The position numbers and the translations under genes were made by a program. Shown one piece after another: positions 21,738-29,707 of a DNA stretch of 35,531 nt. Under the pieces are notes generated by a model, which ran no database searches, had not been told where the DNA came from, and saw nothing but the letters and a program-made list of their open reading frames with translations. How positions within the stretch are numbered: the stretch's first letter is position 1; every line of letters begins with the position of its first letter. The DNA is from Phycisphaerae bacterium (GTDB taxonomy: Bacteria; Planctomycetota; Phycisphaerae; Sedimentisphaerales; Anaerobacaceae), in assembly GCA_028715705.1 (NCBI GenBank), contig JAQURJ010000014.1, positions 1 to 35,531 on the forward strand, given 5' to 3'.

Positions 21738-23036
21738 ATGAAAGTTTTTATGCTGGGCTGGGAATTTCCGCCTTTTATTAGCGGGGGGCTGGGGACTGCT
21801 TGCCTGGGTCTGACCAAGGCAATGGACCAGATCGGGCTGAAGGTTACCTTCGTGCTGCCGCGGGCTATTGACGGCGCTATGGCTTCACATGTCAAGCTAT
21901 TAAGTCCGTCTTCGATTCGCATGGAGAGGCTGGTAGAAAATGAACAACTTAAAAATGTAAGAGTTCGCACCATCGATTCGCCGCTTTTGCCTTACAGCAC
22001 ACCAGAAAGTTATCAGCAGGTTGTCGAAGAGATGATCAAACGACGCCGTGAATTGCTGGGAATCAAAAGTTATGACAAGCTGCATGTTAGCGACAACTAT
22101 AGCGGCGATATGTACACCGAGATACATCGTTATGCGGCTATCGCTGCCGAACTTGCCAAAGATGAGGATTTCGACGTTGTTCATGCCCACGATTGGATGA
22201 CATTCCCCGCTGGCATGGCGGTATCGGCTGTGACCGGCAGGCCGCTGGTGCTTCATGTGCATGCGACTGAGTTTGACCGCAGCGGCGAACATGTCAACCA
22301 AATGATATACGATATTGAACGCAAGGGGCTGCACGCTGCTGATAGGGTCATCACGGTTAGTTACTATACGCGGGATATCGTTGTCAGTAAATATGGCGTA
22401 TGCAGGGAAAAAATAGAGGTGGTGCATAACGGCGTCGATCGAAATGGCAACGGCAATGGCAAAATGACTATTGGCCAGACCAGTATCCGCAAAAACGAAA
22501 AAATCGTATTATTCCTCGGTCGGATTACTATGCAGAAAGGGCCGGAATATTTCCTTCAAGCAGCTAAAAAGGTTCTTGATGTTATGGATGACGTCAAATT
22601 CGTTATGGCAGGCTCCGGGGATATGATGCAGCAGTCGATAGAACTTGCCGCCCAGCTTGGCATTGGCAGCAAGGTACTGTTTACCGGATTCTTGCGGGGC
22701 GATGATGTGAGCAAGATTTACAAAATGGCAGATCTATTTGTGATGCCGTCTGTTTCCGAACCGTTCGGACTGGTGCCGCTTGAAGCACTTGATAACGATA
22801 TTCCGGTAATTATCAGCAAACAAAGCGGCGTTTCTGAGGTTCTAACGCACGCATTGAAGGTTGATTTCTGGGATGTGCGTGAAATAGCCAATCAGATAGT
22901 GGCCGTGCTTAAATATCCATCGCTGAAAATGACATTACAGAATCACGGTAATTTTGAGGTCAGAAAACTTCGATGGACGGATTCCGCGGAAAAATGTACC
23001 CAAGTATATCGCCAGGTATTAGCGGCGGTAAATTAG
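21738..23036 (+). CDS. Glycogen/starch-synthase-like glycosyltransferase
   Basis: The 432-residue enzyme has the GT-B fold of GT4/GT5 retaining transferases that use nucleotide-sugar donors. The N-terminus MKVFMLGWEFPPFISGGLG is the donor-diphosphate loop of glycogen synthases. FDVVHAHDWMTFPAG and LVLHVHATEFDRSG follow. The C-terminal domain has VLFLGRITMQKGPEYFLQAA and the Glu341-X7-Glu349 element (SEPFGLVPLEAL). ATG 21738 is preferred over upstream frame because AGGAAG precedes it and the family begins here. Next to a GH57 gene, its likely product is an alpha-1,4-glucan; sucrose-synthase-like or mannosyl activities remain possible. Confidence 0.9.
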   Translation: MKVFMLGWEFPPFISGGLGTACLGLTKAMDQIGLKVTFVLPRAIDGAMASHVKLLSPSSIRMERLVENEQLKNVRVRTIDSPLLPYSTPESYQQVVEEMIKRRRELLGIKSYDKLHVSDNYSGDMYTEIHRYAAIAAELAKDEDFDVVHAHDWMTFPAGMAVSAVTGRPLVLHVHATEFDRSGEHVNQMIYDIERKGLHAADRVITVSYYTRDIVVSKYGVCREKIEVVHNGVDRNGNGNGKMTIGQTSIRKNEKIVLFLGRITMQKGPEYFLQAAKKVLDVMDDVKFVMAGSGDMMQQSIELAAQLGIGSKVLFTGFLRGDDVSKIYKMADLFVMPSVSEPFGLVPLEALDNDIPVIISKQSGVSEVLTHALKVDFWDVREIANQIVAVLKYPSLKMTLQNHGNFEVRKLRWTDSAEKCTQVYRQVLAAVN

Positions 23037-23039
23037 ATT

Positions 23040-23215
23040 TAAAAAATTAAGGATGAAATTAAATCCTAAACTCTAATATCTAAATCCTAAATAATGACTA
23101 ATGACAAAAATTTTAAGGTTCAAAATGAACAGCCGACACCGAATGCTGTTTCAGTCATTTTAAATTTTGGATTTTGAATTTGTTTAGAATTTAGAAATTA
23201 GTGCTTAGTGTTTTC
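23040..23215. repeat. AT-rich degenerate repeat block between the two glucan genes
   Basis: Two stretches, about 23051-23120 (TAAATCCTAAA-type units) and 23155-23212 (TTTAGAATTTAGAAATTAG-type), run in opposite orientation, giving an imperfect inverted pair around 23121-23154. Similar units occur near 11588-11615 and 1197-1220. No terminator was recognised after the glycosyltransferase. Confidence 0.45.
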
Positions 23216-23233
23216 AGGTAAAAGGATTTACTT

Positions 23234-24466
23234 ATGGCTTCTGTATGTTTTTACTTTCAAGTTCATCAGCCGCATCGGCTTCGTCATTACACCGTTTTCG
23301 ATAATCACAGCGACTATTTCGATGATACGAAAAACGCCGCGATTTGTCGCAAGGTATCCGACAAGTGCTATCTGTCGGCAAATCGCCTTATATTGAAACT
23401 TATAAATAGATACGGCGGAAAGTTCAAAGTCTCATACAGCATAACCGGAACTGTGCTTGAGCAGTTCGAGCAGTACTGCCCGGAGGTATTAAGCACGTTC
23501 GAGGCGCTCGCGCAGACTGGCTGCGTCGAATTCATAGGCGAAACTTATTATCATAGTCTCAGTTTCCTATATTCACAGGACGAATTTGCCCAGCAAGTAC
23601 AAAAACACACCGAGGCGATAGAGTATTATTTTAGCCATACTCCCAGGGTATTTCGCAATACCGAGCTTATCTACAATAATGATCTTGCCCGGTATATCGA
23701 AAAGATGGGGCGGTTTGACGCCATAATCACAGAAGGCGCCGATCATGTTCTCGGCTACCGAAGCCCAAATTTTGTTTATCAGCCAGCCGGGTGCGAAAGA
23801 TTGAAATTACTTCTGAAAAACTATTCCCTAAGTGACGATATCGCTTTTCGGTTTTCGAACAAGGGGTGGAAGGAATGGCCATTGACAGCCGAGAAGTTCA
23901 GTTCGTGGGTCAATGCGGTCAACGGGAACGGAAATATAGTAAATTTATTTATGGATTACGAGACGCTTGGTGAGCATCAATGGGCCGATACAGGCATATT
24001 TGATTTCCTCGAACATCTGCCGGAAATGATACTGCGCCATCCCGACAACGATTTCAAAACACCCAGCGAAGTTGTTAAAAGTTATGAGCCGGTCGGCTGG
24101 GTCGATGTGCCGCACCTGATAAGCTGGGCGGATATGGAAAGGGATCTGTCGGCCTGGCTAGGTAACGCAATGCAGTCAAACGCTCTGCATGAAGTTTACC
24201 GTATAGAGGAAATGGTTAAGCGAAGCGGGGATATGAATATTGTCAAAGACTGGCGTAAGCTACTTACAAGCGACCATTTTTACTATATGTGCACCAAATA
24301 TTTCAGCGACGGCGACGTGCACAAGTATTTTAATCCTTATGATTCACCTTATGAATCCTATATCAATTTCATGAATGTGCTTGACCACTTGCGTGGCCGC
24401 TGCAAGAAAGGCGCCGACAAATCGCAAGAATCAAAAGAAGATTTACCGGAAACCGCTGTTGTTTGA
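23234..24466 (+). CDS. Glycoside hydrolase family 57 (alpha-amylase/glucanotransferase type)
   Basis: GH57 enzymes cleave or transfer alpha-glucans. The 410-residue product starts VCFYFQVHQPHRLR (region 1, with the family HQP). FRNTELIYN contains the nucleophile Glu144, and LFMDYETLGEHQW contains the acid/base Asp241, the second catalytic residue. SYSITGTVLEQ and ETYYHSLSFL match the rest of the barrel. AAAGGA precedes the ATG. It is placed 200 bases after the glycosyltransferase, on the same strand, suggesting a joint role in making or trimming a storage glucan; no glycogen branching, ADP-glucose or phosphorylase gene is in the window. Amylase, branching or 4-alpha-glucanotransferase activity cannot be separated by eye. 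Confidence 0.93.
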   Translation: MASVCFYFQVHQPHRLRHYTVFDNHSDYFDDTKNAAICRKVSDKCYLSANRLILKLINRYGGKFKVSYSITGTVLEQFEQYCPEVLSTFEALAQTGCVEFIGETYYHSLSFLYSQDEFAQQVQKHTEAIEYYFSHTPRVFRNTELIYNNDLARYIEKMGRFDAIITEGADHVLGYRSPNFVYQPAGCERLKLLLKNYSLSDDIAFRFSNKGWKEWPLTAEKFSSWVNAVNGNGNIVNLFMDYETLGEHQWADTGIFDFLEHLPEMILRHPDNDFKTPSEVVKSYEPVGWVDVPHLISWADMERDLSAWLGNAMQSNALHEVYRIEEMVKRSGDMNIVKDWRKLLTSDHFYYMCTKYFSDGDVHKYFNPYDSPYESYINFMNVLDHLRGRCKKGADKSQESKEDLPETAVV

Positions 24467-24598
24467 AATCGCCAAGGTGCTTTTTGGCGGGCACACACCG
24501 CTTTGAATGTCGATTTATGTAAATGTCAATCTTCTGTTCAGCATTTCAATCCTTGTTAGAGTGTGTATGAAAAGGCTAACATTACCGCCCGGTAACAG

Positions 24599-24688
24599 TT
24601 CTGTCGCCCCTACGGGGCTAAAAATATTGAACATTTTAATCCCACGGCTTACGCCGTGGGCTATTATTCTGTCGCCTCCACGAGGCTC
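24599..24688. repeat. Composite repeat of three hairpins
   Basis: Two direct units of TTCTGTCGCC-hairpin-GGCT type (24600-24619 with GCCCC/GGGGC at 24606-24618; 24668-24687 with GCCTC/GAGGC at 24674-24686) flank a perfect palindrome CCCACGGCTTACGCCGTGGG (24641-24660). The element fills the middle of the 329-base gap between the GH57 and HD genes. The rest of the gap has no further gene except a 20-codon frame at 24737-24799. Confidence 0.8.
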
Positions 24689-24795
24689 AAACTGCTTTCC
24701 ATACATGTTCTTAAAAAATCCTTGGTTATGGACATAATGACCAGGTTCAATATAATTACTCAGCCGGATGTATTAAAAAAATTGGAGAACGGCCT

Positions 24796-25593
24796 TTGAG
24801 ACCAGAAAAGCTGGCACAATTTGAGAAATGGTACGACCAGTACATAAACACTTTTTACGGTGATGATAAGTACATCAACGCCAATATCCGCCTCAAGCAC
24901 GACCATGCGCGTCGGGTGGTTGAGGAAATGCGGTATCTGGCTGACTCGTTGGCTCTTGACGAGAACCGAAGACGCATAGCCGAAACGATAGCTCTTTTTC
25001 ACGATATCGGCAGGTTCGAACAATTTATTCGCTACCAGACATACCATGACCCTAAAAGTATCGACCATAACAAGCTTGGCGTGAAAATCCTCTGTGAGAA
25101 AAAAATCCTGGATATCGACATCGCCGAGAGGCAGCTTGTCGAAAAGGCGATAGCCCTGCATGGGACAAAACAATTGCCGACGGATTTATCTGGCGACGAG
25201 GCTCTTTTCTGCAAGCTGATCCGAGATGCCGACAAGCTTGATATTTATCAGGTGGTTATTAACGGCTACCGCAGGTACCTGGCCGATCCCGATAATTTTG
25301 ACCTGGAAGTCGAACTGCCGAACGAACCTTTTGTCAGCCCGGAAATCGTTGAGGCGGTGCTAAATGGCAAGCGGGTTGGTTATGAGTTTTTGAAGACTTG
25401 GAACGATATGAAGGTGTTACAGCTTGGGTGGGTGTATGATATTAATTTCGCATCGGCTTTGCGGCGGATAAGAGAGAGAAAATTATTGGAACAAATTGTT
25501 GACTTTTTACCGAAAACCCCCCAAATAGAGCAGGTTAAAAAGGTCATTTTTAAGTATATGGATGACCGGATAAAAAATAATGTGAACCTTTAG
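24796..25593 (+). CDS. HD-domain phosphohydrolase
   Basis: The 265-residue protein is an HD-superfamily metal-dependent phosphohydrolase: His37 (DHARRV), His69-Asp70 (LFHDIGRF) and the Asp pair in RDADKLD (144/146) are the H-HD-D ligands. Substrate unknown; nucleotides are usual. The start is TTG 24796, with GGAG eight bases before it. The stop (TGA) of a 20-codon frame beginning at ATG 24737 overlaps it, so coupled translation is possible. It opens the operon HD-purC-MFS-shikimate kinase, with a 14-base gap to purC. Confidence 0.85.
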   Translation: MRPEKLAQFEKWYDQYINTFYGDDKYINANIRLKHDHARRVVEEMRYLADSLALDENRRRIAETIALFHDIGRFEQFIRYQTYHDPKSIDHNKLGVKILCEKKILDIDIAERQLVEKAIALHGTKQLPTDLSGDEALFCKLIRDADKLDIYQVVINGYRRYLADPDNFDLEVELPNEPFVSPEIVEAVLNGKRVGYEFLKTWNDMKVLQLGWVYDINFASALRRIRERKLLEQIVDFLPKTPQIEQVKKVIFKYMDDRIKNNVNL

Positions 25594-25607
25594 ACAAAAG
25601 GACTATT

Positions 25608-26501
25608 ATGAACCAGGTTATTTTGCAGACTCAAATTGCGGGACAACAGCCAAAAAGAGGCAAGGTTCGCGATATTTACGATCTCGGCGATAAAATGATA
25701 ATCGCTGCGACCGACCGCATCAGCGCATTTGATGTGATAATGAAAAACGGTATCGATAAAAAAGGTATCGTTCTTACCCAGATATCAAAGTTCTGGTTTG
25801 AGCATTTAAATTCGCAGATAAAACACCACCTTATTACCGATGATGTCAGCAAATTCCCTGCTCCGTTCAATGAAGCTGCCGACCAGCTTCGAGGACGCAG
25901 TATGCTGGTAAAAAAGACCAAGGTTTTGCCGATTGAGTGTGTGGTCAGAGGCTATCTGGCCGGTTCGGGCTGGAAGGAATACCAGCAGAGCCAAAGTGTG
26001 TGCGGTGTGAAGCTGCCGGCGGGTTTGAAGCAGTGCAGCAAGCTGCCGGAGCCGATATTTACACCGGCTACCAAAGCAGAACTGGGCGAACATGACGAGA
26101 ATATCAGTTTTGAAAAATGTGCCGCGGTAATAGGACAAGAAGCCGCAACCTACATTCGAGACAAGAGTATCCTGATTTTCAAGCTTGCCAGTCAGTATGC
26201 CGAAAGCAGGGGGATCATCCTTGCAGATACGAAATTTGAATGGGGAGTGGTCGGTTCGGATATTATTTTGATAGACGAGGTGCTGACACCGGATTCGTCG
26301 CGGTTCTGGCCTGCGGATAAATACGAGGCGGGAAGGGATCAGGAAAGCTTTGATAAGCAGTTTGTCCGCAACTATCTCGAAAGTATCAATTTTGACAAAT
26401 CTGGATCGGGGGTGGAATTGCCTGCCGATATCGTCAGTAAGACAAGTGATAAATATATTGAAGCATACGAAAAACTGACCGGCAAAAAATTTGAATTCTG
26501 A
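25608..26501 (+). CDS. purC: SAICAR synthase
   Basis: PurC joins CAIR and aspartate with ATP in purine synthesis. The 297-residue length matches the long (yeast-like) bacterial type. Motifs: RGKVRDIYDLGDKMIIAATDR (split here only for length limits as RGKVRDIYDLG and IIAATDRISAFD), VLPIECVVRGYLAGSGWKEY, KLPEPIFTPATKAE, ADTKFEWG and IDEVLTPDSSRFWP, then GRDQESFDKQFVRNYL. AAAGGA precedes ATG 25608. Other purine genes are not adjacent. Confidence 0.96.
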   Translation: MNQVILQTQIAGQQPKRGKVRDIYDLGDKMIIAATDRISAFDVIMKNGIDKKGIVLTQISKFWFEHLNSQIKHHLITDDVSKFPAPFNEAADQLRGRSMLVKKTKVLPIECVVRGYLAGSGWKEYQQSQSVCGVKLPAGLKQCSKLPEPIFTPATKAELGEHDENISFEKCAAVIGQEAATYIRDKSILIFKLASQYAESRGIILADTKFEWGVVGSDIILIDEVLTPDSSRFWPADKYEAGRDQESFDKQFVRNYLESINFDKSGSGVELPADIVSKTSDKYIEAYEKLTGKKFEF

Positions 26502-26509
26502 AAGTAGAA

Positions 26510-27706
26510 ATGCCGGAACATTCTTTGCGAAATACCGCCGGGTTTCAATGGACACAACTGCTGGCGTTGGCGGTTATTCATATTGTTGTGGATATGTACG
26601 GGGGTATGCTACCGGCGATATTGCCCGTTATTCAGAATAGCTTTCTATTAAGCCTTACTGCGGCTGTAGCTATCCTTACGGTTTTGAATCTGGCAGCCAA
26701 TACGTTTCAGATACTTTTAGGGCACATTCGTCCCTACAGCCGCAATCCTCTTTTGCTTCCAGCGGGTCTGGTTTTTACGGCTGCGATCTGTCTTCTTGCG
26801 GCAGTTAAAGATTTGCCAGGAGCCTTTTACATAGCCCTATTTTTGGCACTTATCTGCGGCTTTGGGATAGCTATAACGCATCCAGAAAGTCTTCGAGCCG
26901 TATATTCACTCGACCGCATCCCGCCGTCGGTGGTAACGAGCATTTTTCTTACCGGTGGTTTTGTGGGTTTTGCCGGCGGCGGCTGGTTAGGGGCTGTTGC
27001 GGTTAACTATTTTGGATTAAAAGGATTGTATATTTTTCTTATCCCGCCCCCGATATGCCTTGCGGCAATTTATCTGTTCAGAATACGTTTAGCAGTAGAA
27101 CCAAAAATAAAACCGCAAAGTACCGAAATACGAATTCCTTTCTGGGATGTTTACCTGATGACTCTTCCGATGACACTTTCTTCGACATTATTGATATCAC
27201 TTTTGCCGACGTATCTGTATGAGCGTGGTTTTGATCTTGTGTTTGGCGGCTTCAGTACGATGATATTCGGTTTTGGCGGTGCGGTAGGTTCGATTGTTTT
27301 TGGGGTTGTAGCACACAAAAAGAGAGAGATGCAAACGGCCATAGCGATTTTGTTAGCGGGAACATTTTTGATGGAGGGGTACTGGTTTCTGGCGGGGTAT
27401 CGTTCCGCGGTATGGCTGCTGTTTTTCGCGGGTTCATGTGTTGTATCGGCGTATCCGTTAATTGTTACTATGGCACGTCACTCATACGGTTTGAATCTTG
27501 GTCAAAGAATGGGATTCATAGTTGGCGGAACGTGGGGTCCGGCAAGCGCAGCCCTGATCCCTCTTGGCTGGGTTGCGGACAATTTTGGAATACATTGGGT
27601 GCTGCGGTTTGTTTTTGCAGGCTATCTTTTTTCGGCTATTATAGGCATTTATATTTTAAGAAAATTCGCACACAAGACACTTTCGACGAGGAAGAATGAA
27701 ATTTGA
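26510..27706 (+). CDS. MFS transporter, fosmidomycin-resistance-like
   Basis: The 398-residue protein has 12 predicted membrane helices and opens QLLALAVIHIVVDMYGGMLP, the first-helix pattern of the Fsr/fosmidomycin-resistance MFS branch. Such proteins are proton-driven exporters or of unknown substrate. It begins 8 bases after purC and overlaps the shikimate kinase start by 11 bases, so it is part of the operon. A weak ribosome-binding site (AAAGTAG) lies before the ATG. Confidence 0.88.
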   Translation: MPEHSLRNTAGFQWTQLLALAVIHIVVDMYGGMLPAILPVIQNSFLLSLTAAVAILTVLNLAANTFQILLGHIRPYSRNPLLLPAGLVFTAAICLLAAVKDLPGAFYIALFLALICGFGIAITHPESLRAVYSLDRIPPSVVTSIFLTGGFVGFAGGGWLGAVAVNYFGLKGLYIFLIPPPICLAAIYLFRIRLAVEPKIKPQSTEIRIPFWDVYLMTLPMTLSSTLLISLLPTYLYERGFDLVFGGFSTMIFGFGGAVGSIVFGVVAHKKREMQTAIAILLAGTFLMEGYWFLAGYRSAVWLLFFAGSCVVSAYPLIVTMARHSYGLNLGQRMGFIVGGTWGPASAALIPLGWVADNFGIHWVLRFVFAGYLFSAIIGIYILRKFAHKTLSTRKNEI

Positions 27707-28205
27707 TGATGAAAAAAATATAGTGTTGATAGGGATGTGCGGTGTTGGCAAAAGCACTATCGGCGTGCTGTTGGCAAAGGCGATGGGGATGCACTTTCTT
27801 GATACTGATATTTATATTCAGGCACGCGAGAATAAAGGGCTTCAACAGATTATTGACAAGAATGGGCTTGAAGCGTTCTGTCGGATAGAACAGAACCATA
27901 TTTTGCTCATCAATGTGAAAAAAGCCGTTATAGCTACCGGCGGAAGCGTTGTTTACGGCGACGCGGCCATGCTACATTTGGCCAAGAGCGGAGTTATCGT
28001 TCACCTTGACCTGAATTTTGAAACCATCCGCACAAGAGTTGCCGATCTTTATACTCGCGGTGTTGTGATCGAAAAGGGCGAAAATCTCGCAAATCTTTAC
28101 CGGAAACGTCATCCGCTCTACGATAAATATGCCGAGATAACTATCGATTGCAATGGAAAAAACCACGATAGGGTAGTCGATGAAATCATTGAGCGGCTTG
28201 GGTAA
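27696..28205 (+). CDS. aroK: Shikimate kinase
   Basis: The 169-residue P-loop kinase phosphorylates shikimate in aromatic amino acid synthesis. Walker A is GMCGVGKST (Lys19), followed by DTDIYI (Mg/shikimate Asp), FCRIE (Arg), ATGGSVV and a C-terminal YRKRHPLYDKYAE lid-adenine region. It starts inside the MFS gene (GAGGAAG precedes the ATG) and is followed by a terminator, so it ends the HD-purC-MFS operon. The lid arginine position reads TRGVV where many have DRPLL, a modest divergence; gluconate or other sugar kinases are less likely. Confidence 0.88.
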   Translation: MKFDDEKNIVLIGMCGVGKSTIGVLLAKAMGMHFLDTDIYIQARENKGLQQIIDKNGLEAFCRIEQNHILLINVKKAVIATGGSVVYGDAAMLHLAKSGVIVHLDLNFETIRTRVADLYTRGVVIEKGENLANLYRKRHPLYDKYAEITIDCNGKNHDRVVDEIIERLG

Positions 28206-28238
28206 TTTTTTAAAAATAAAAATTCGTATTTTTTTTTG

Positions 28239-28271
28239 CGGCTGTGGCAGGGGCTATGGCCGTTTTTTATT
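28239..28271 (+). terminator. Terminator of the HD-purC-MFS-aroK operon
   Basis: CGGCTGTGGC (28239-28248) pairs with GCTATGGCCG (28253-28262), ten pairs including three G-T, loop AGGG, followed by TTTTTTATT. The remainder of the gap to the next gene (28272-28450) shows no strong feature. Confidence 0.65.
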
Positions 28272-28467
28272 GGACTCAATATGCCTGTCTGATGGGAAAT
28301 ATAAATTGTATCCTATATATAGTGTTTTCGATATTAGAGTCAAGTGTATATAGGGGTAGGTTGCGACGAACGCGTTGATTATTCTGTTGACGCCGTCGTT
28401 AAAGTAAAATCCAAGTGACGGTCGATATTCGATTGGTGACGAAAGCAATTTAAAGGATAGGATTTTT

Positions 28468-28617
28468 ATGAGCAAAAGAGAACTGATCGATTGTATCCTT
28501 GAGATAAATAGAAGTGCGCGACCTGAATTTTTAGCCGCATTTAAAGAGGATGATCTTAACGAATATCTCGAACATCTGATGGAGCTCGACCTCGAAGAAA
28601 TAGCCGTATGCTGTTAG
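28468..28617 (+). CDS. Small acidic protein, 49 residues
   Basis: An open frame ATG 28468 to TAG 28617 encodes a helical, acidic peptide (MSKRELIDCILEINRS, then EFLAAFKEDDLNEYLEHLME, ending EEIAVCC). AAAGGA lies ten bases upstream and the region before it, though lacking a clear promoter, is long enough for one. I associate such short proteins with planctomycetes but know no family. Its stop is 2 bases from that of the convergent CvpA-like gene. It ends with a Cys-Cys pair. Confidence 0.65.
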   Translation: MSKRELIDCILEINRSARPEFLAAFKEDDLNEYLEHLMELDLEEIAVCC

Positions 28618-28619
28618 AC

Positions 28620-29696
28620 CTATCCTGCGTCCCGAGACTGTGAAGCATCCTGTTTTGCAACCGGGACATCGACAACATTGTTTGCCTTGAACTCGGCTAA
28701 AACCGGTGTCATGCTGTTTGGGACTGAAAATACAAGGTTAAGTATCTTTGCATTGTCAGCAAAATCACTTCTTTGAATTGTTAAAACTTCGCCTGCGTCT
28801 GTAACAACGAGGCGGTTGTTCTCATCAAGATAGCCGACAGGATAGGCGTTAACCGCCGAACCTGTAAGTTTATTTCTGTCTGTTTGATTCTTGCATATCA
28901 GCCTGAACTGAGAAAGGGTGAAAGTACCGGCTTGGTCAGCGACTTTTCTTTTAATTCCGATCTGAATGGTCATCAGATTGTGTCCTGCCTTTATGGGAGC
29001 AGATTTACCTTCCGAATCCTTTAAGTCTGGAGGCATTTGAGAAACCGCATCTTTAGTAATTTCAAGGGCTGGTTCAGATGTAAGCATCGAAATATTATGG
29101 GCATAGCGGTTAAGATACGATTGATTCAAATAATCAGGATGGAGAACAGCGAAGCTTTTCGAGTCGCTAAAGCTGCCTTTGCTTAGAAGACTGAAAAAAC
29201 CTGTCGCAAACCCGTCGGCATTAAGAAATACATTATTGGCAGGTTTTACGTTTACTGCCTGATTGACATTTGAGCTATCGAATCTTTGGTATGGATATTT
29301 ATTAGGAAGCGGAGCCATCGCCAGTGCCGTCAAAAAAATTCCCGAAAAAAATAATCCAAGAAATATCCCTATGCAAACTCTGCCTATCCTATCAACAAAA
29401 AAGCTGAGCGTGATATCCTGGCGAATAAAATATGCTGCGGCTGTCTGCAGCAAAGCGAAAACTAATACAAAAAGCAGTAGGAAGCAAAGCATCTGCGCCC
29501 AAGGTACAAGCGGGGCGAATTTTCCGTCGTGCGCACTGCTTATAAGTAATTGTGCAAGTGGTTCAAAGTAGCTAAACGCCGCCGCGCTTGCGATAACGCC
29601 AAGCACAAAAGCGATAAACGCCTTTACAAGATTACCCTTCAAATATTGGTATGCCCCGCATCCGGCAATAATTAATAATACGAGTATAGATGCCAT
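28620..29696 (-). CDS. CvpA-like membrane protein
   Basis: The 358-residue product has four hydrophobic helices in the first 130 residues in a CvpA-like pattern (short helices, YQYLKGNLVKAFIAF, then FVDRIGRVCIGIFLG). A periplasmic-looking domain of about 220 residues follows, unlike classical CvpA of about 160 residues. CvpA proteins are linked to colicin V export and to envelope or biofilm phenotypes with no set mechanism. It is the third gene of the pilT operon, 11 bases after the degenerate GspE-like gene. Confidence 0.75.
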   Translation of the reverse strand: MASILVLLIIAGCGAYQYLKGNLVKAFIAFVLGVIASAAAFSYFEPLAQLLISSAHDGKFAPLVPWAQMLCFLLLFVLVFALLQTAAAYFIRQDITLSFFVDRIGRVCIGIFLGLFFSGIFLTALAMAPLPNKYPYQRFDSSNVNQAVNVKPANNVFLNADGFATGFFSLLSKGSFSDSKSFAVLHPDYLNQSYLNRYAHNISMLTSEPALEITKDAVSQMPPDLKDSEGKSAPIKAGHNLMTIQIGIKRKVADQAGTFTLSQFRLICKNQTDRNKLTGSAVNAYPVGYLDENNRLVVTDAGEVLTIQRSDFADNAKILNLVFSVPNSMTPVLAEFKANNVVDVPVAKQDASQSRDAG

Positions 29697-29707
29697 TTGA
29701 TGATTCC

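Noticed and set aside
24507-24737. 76-codon plus-strand frame
   Set aside because: Most of it is translation of the three-hairpin repeat.
28256-28378. 40-codon plus-strand frame
   Set aside because: It begins inside the operon terminator and lacks a properly spaced ribosome-binding site.
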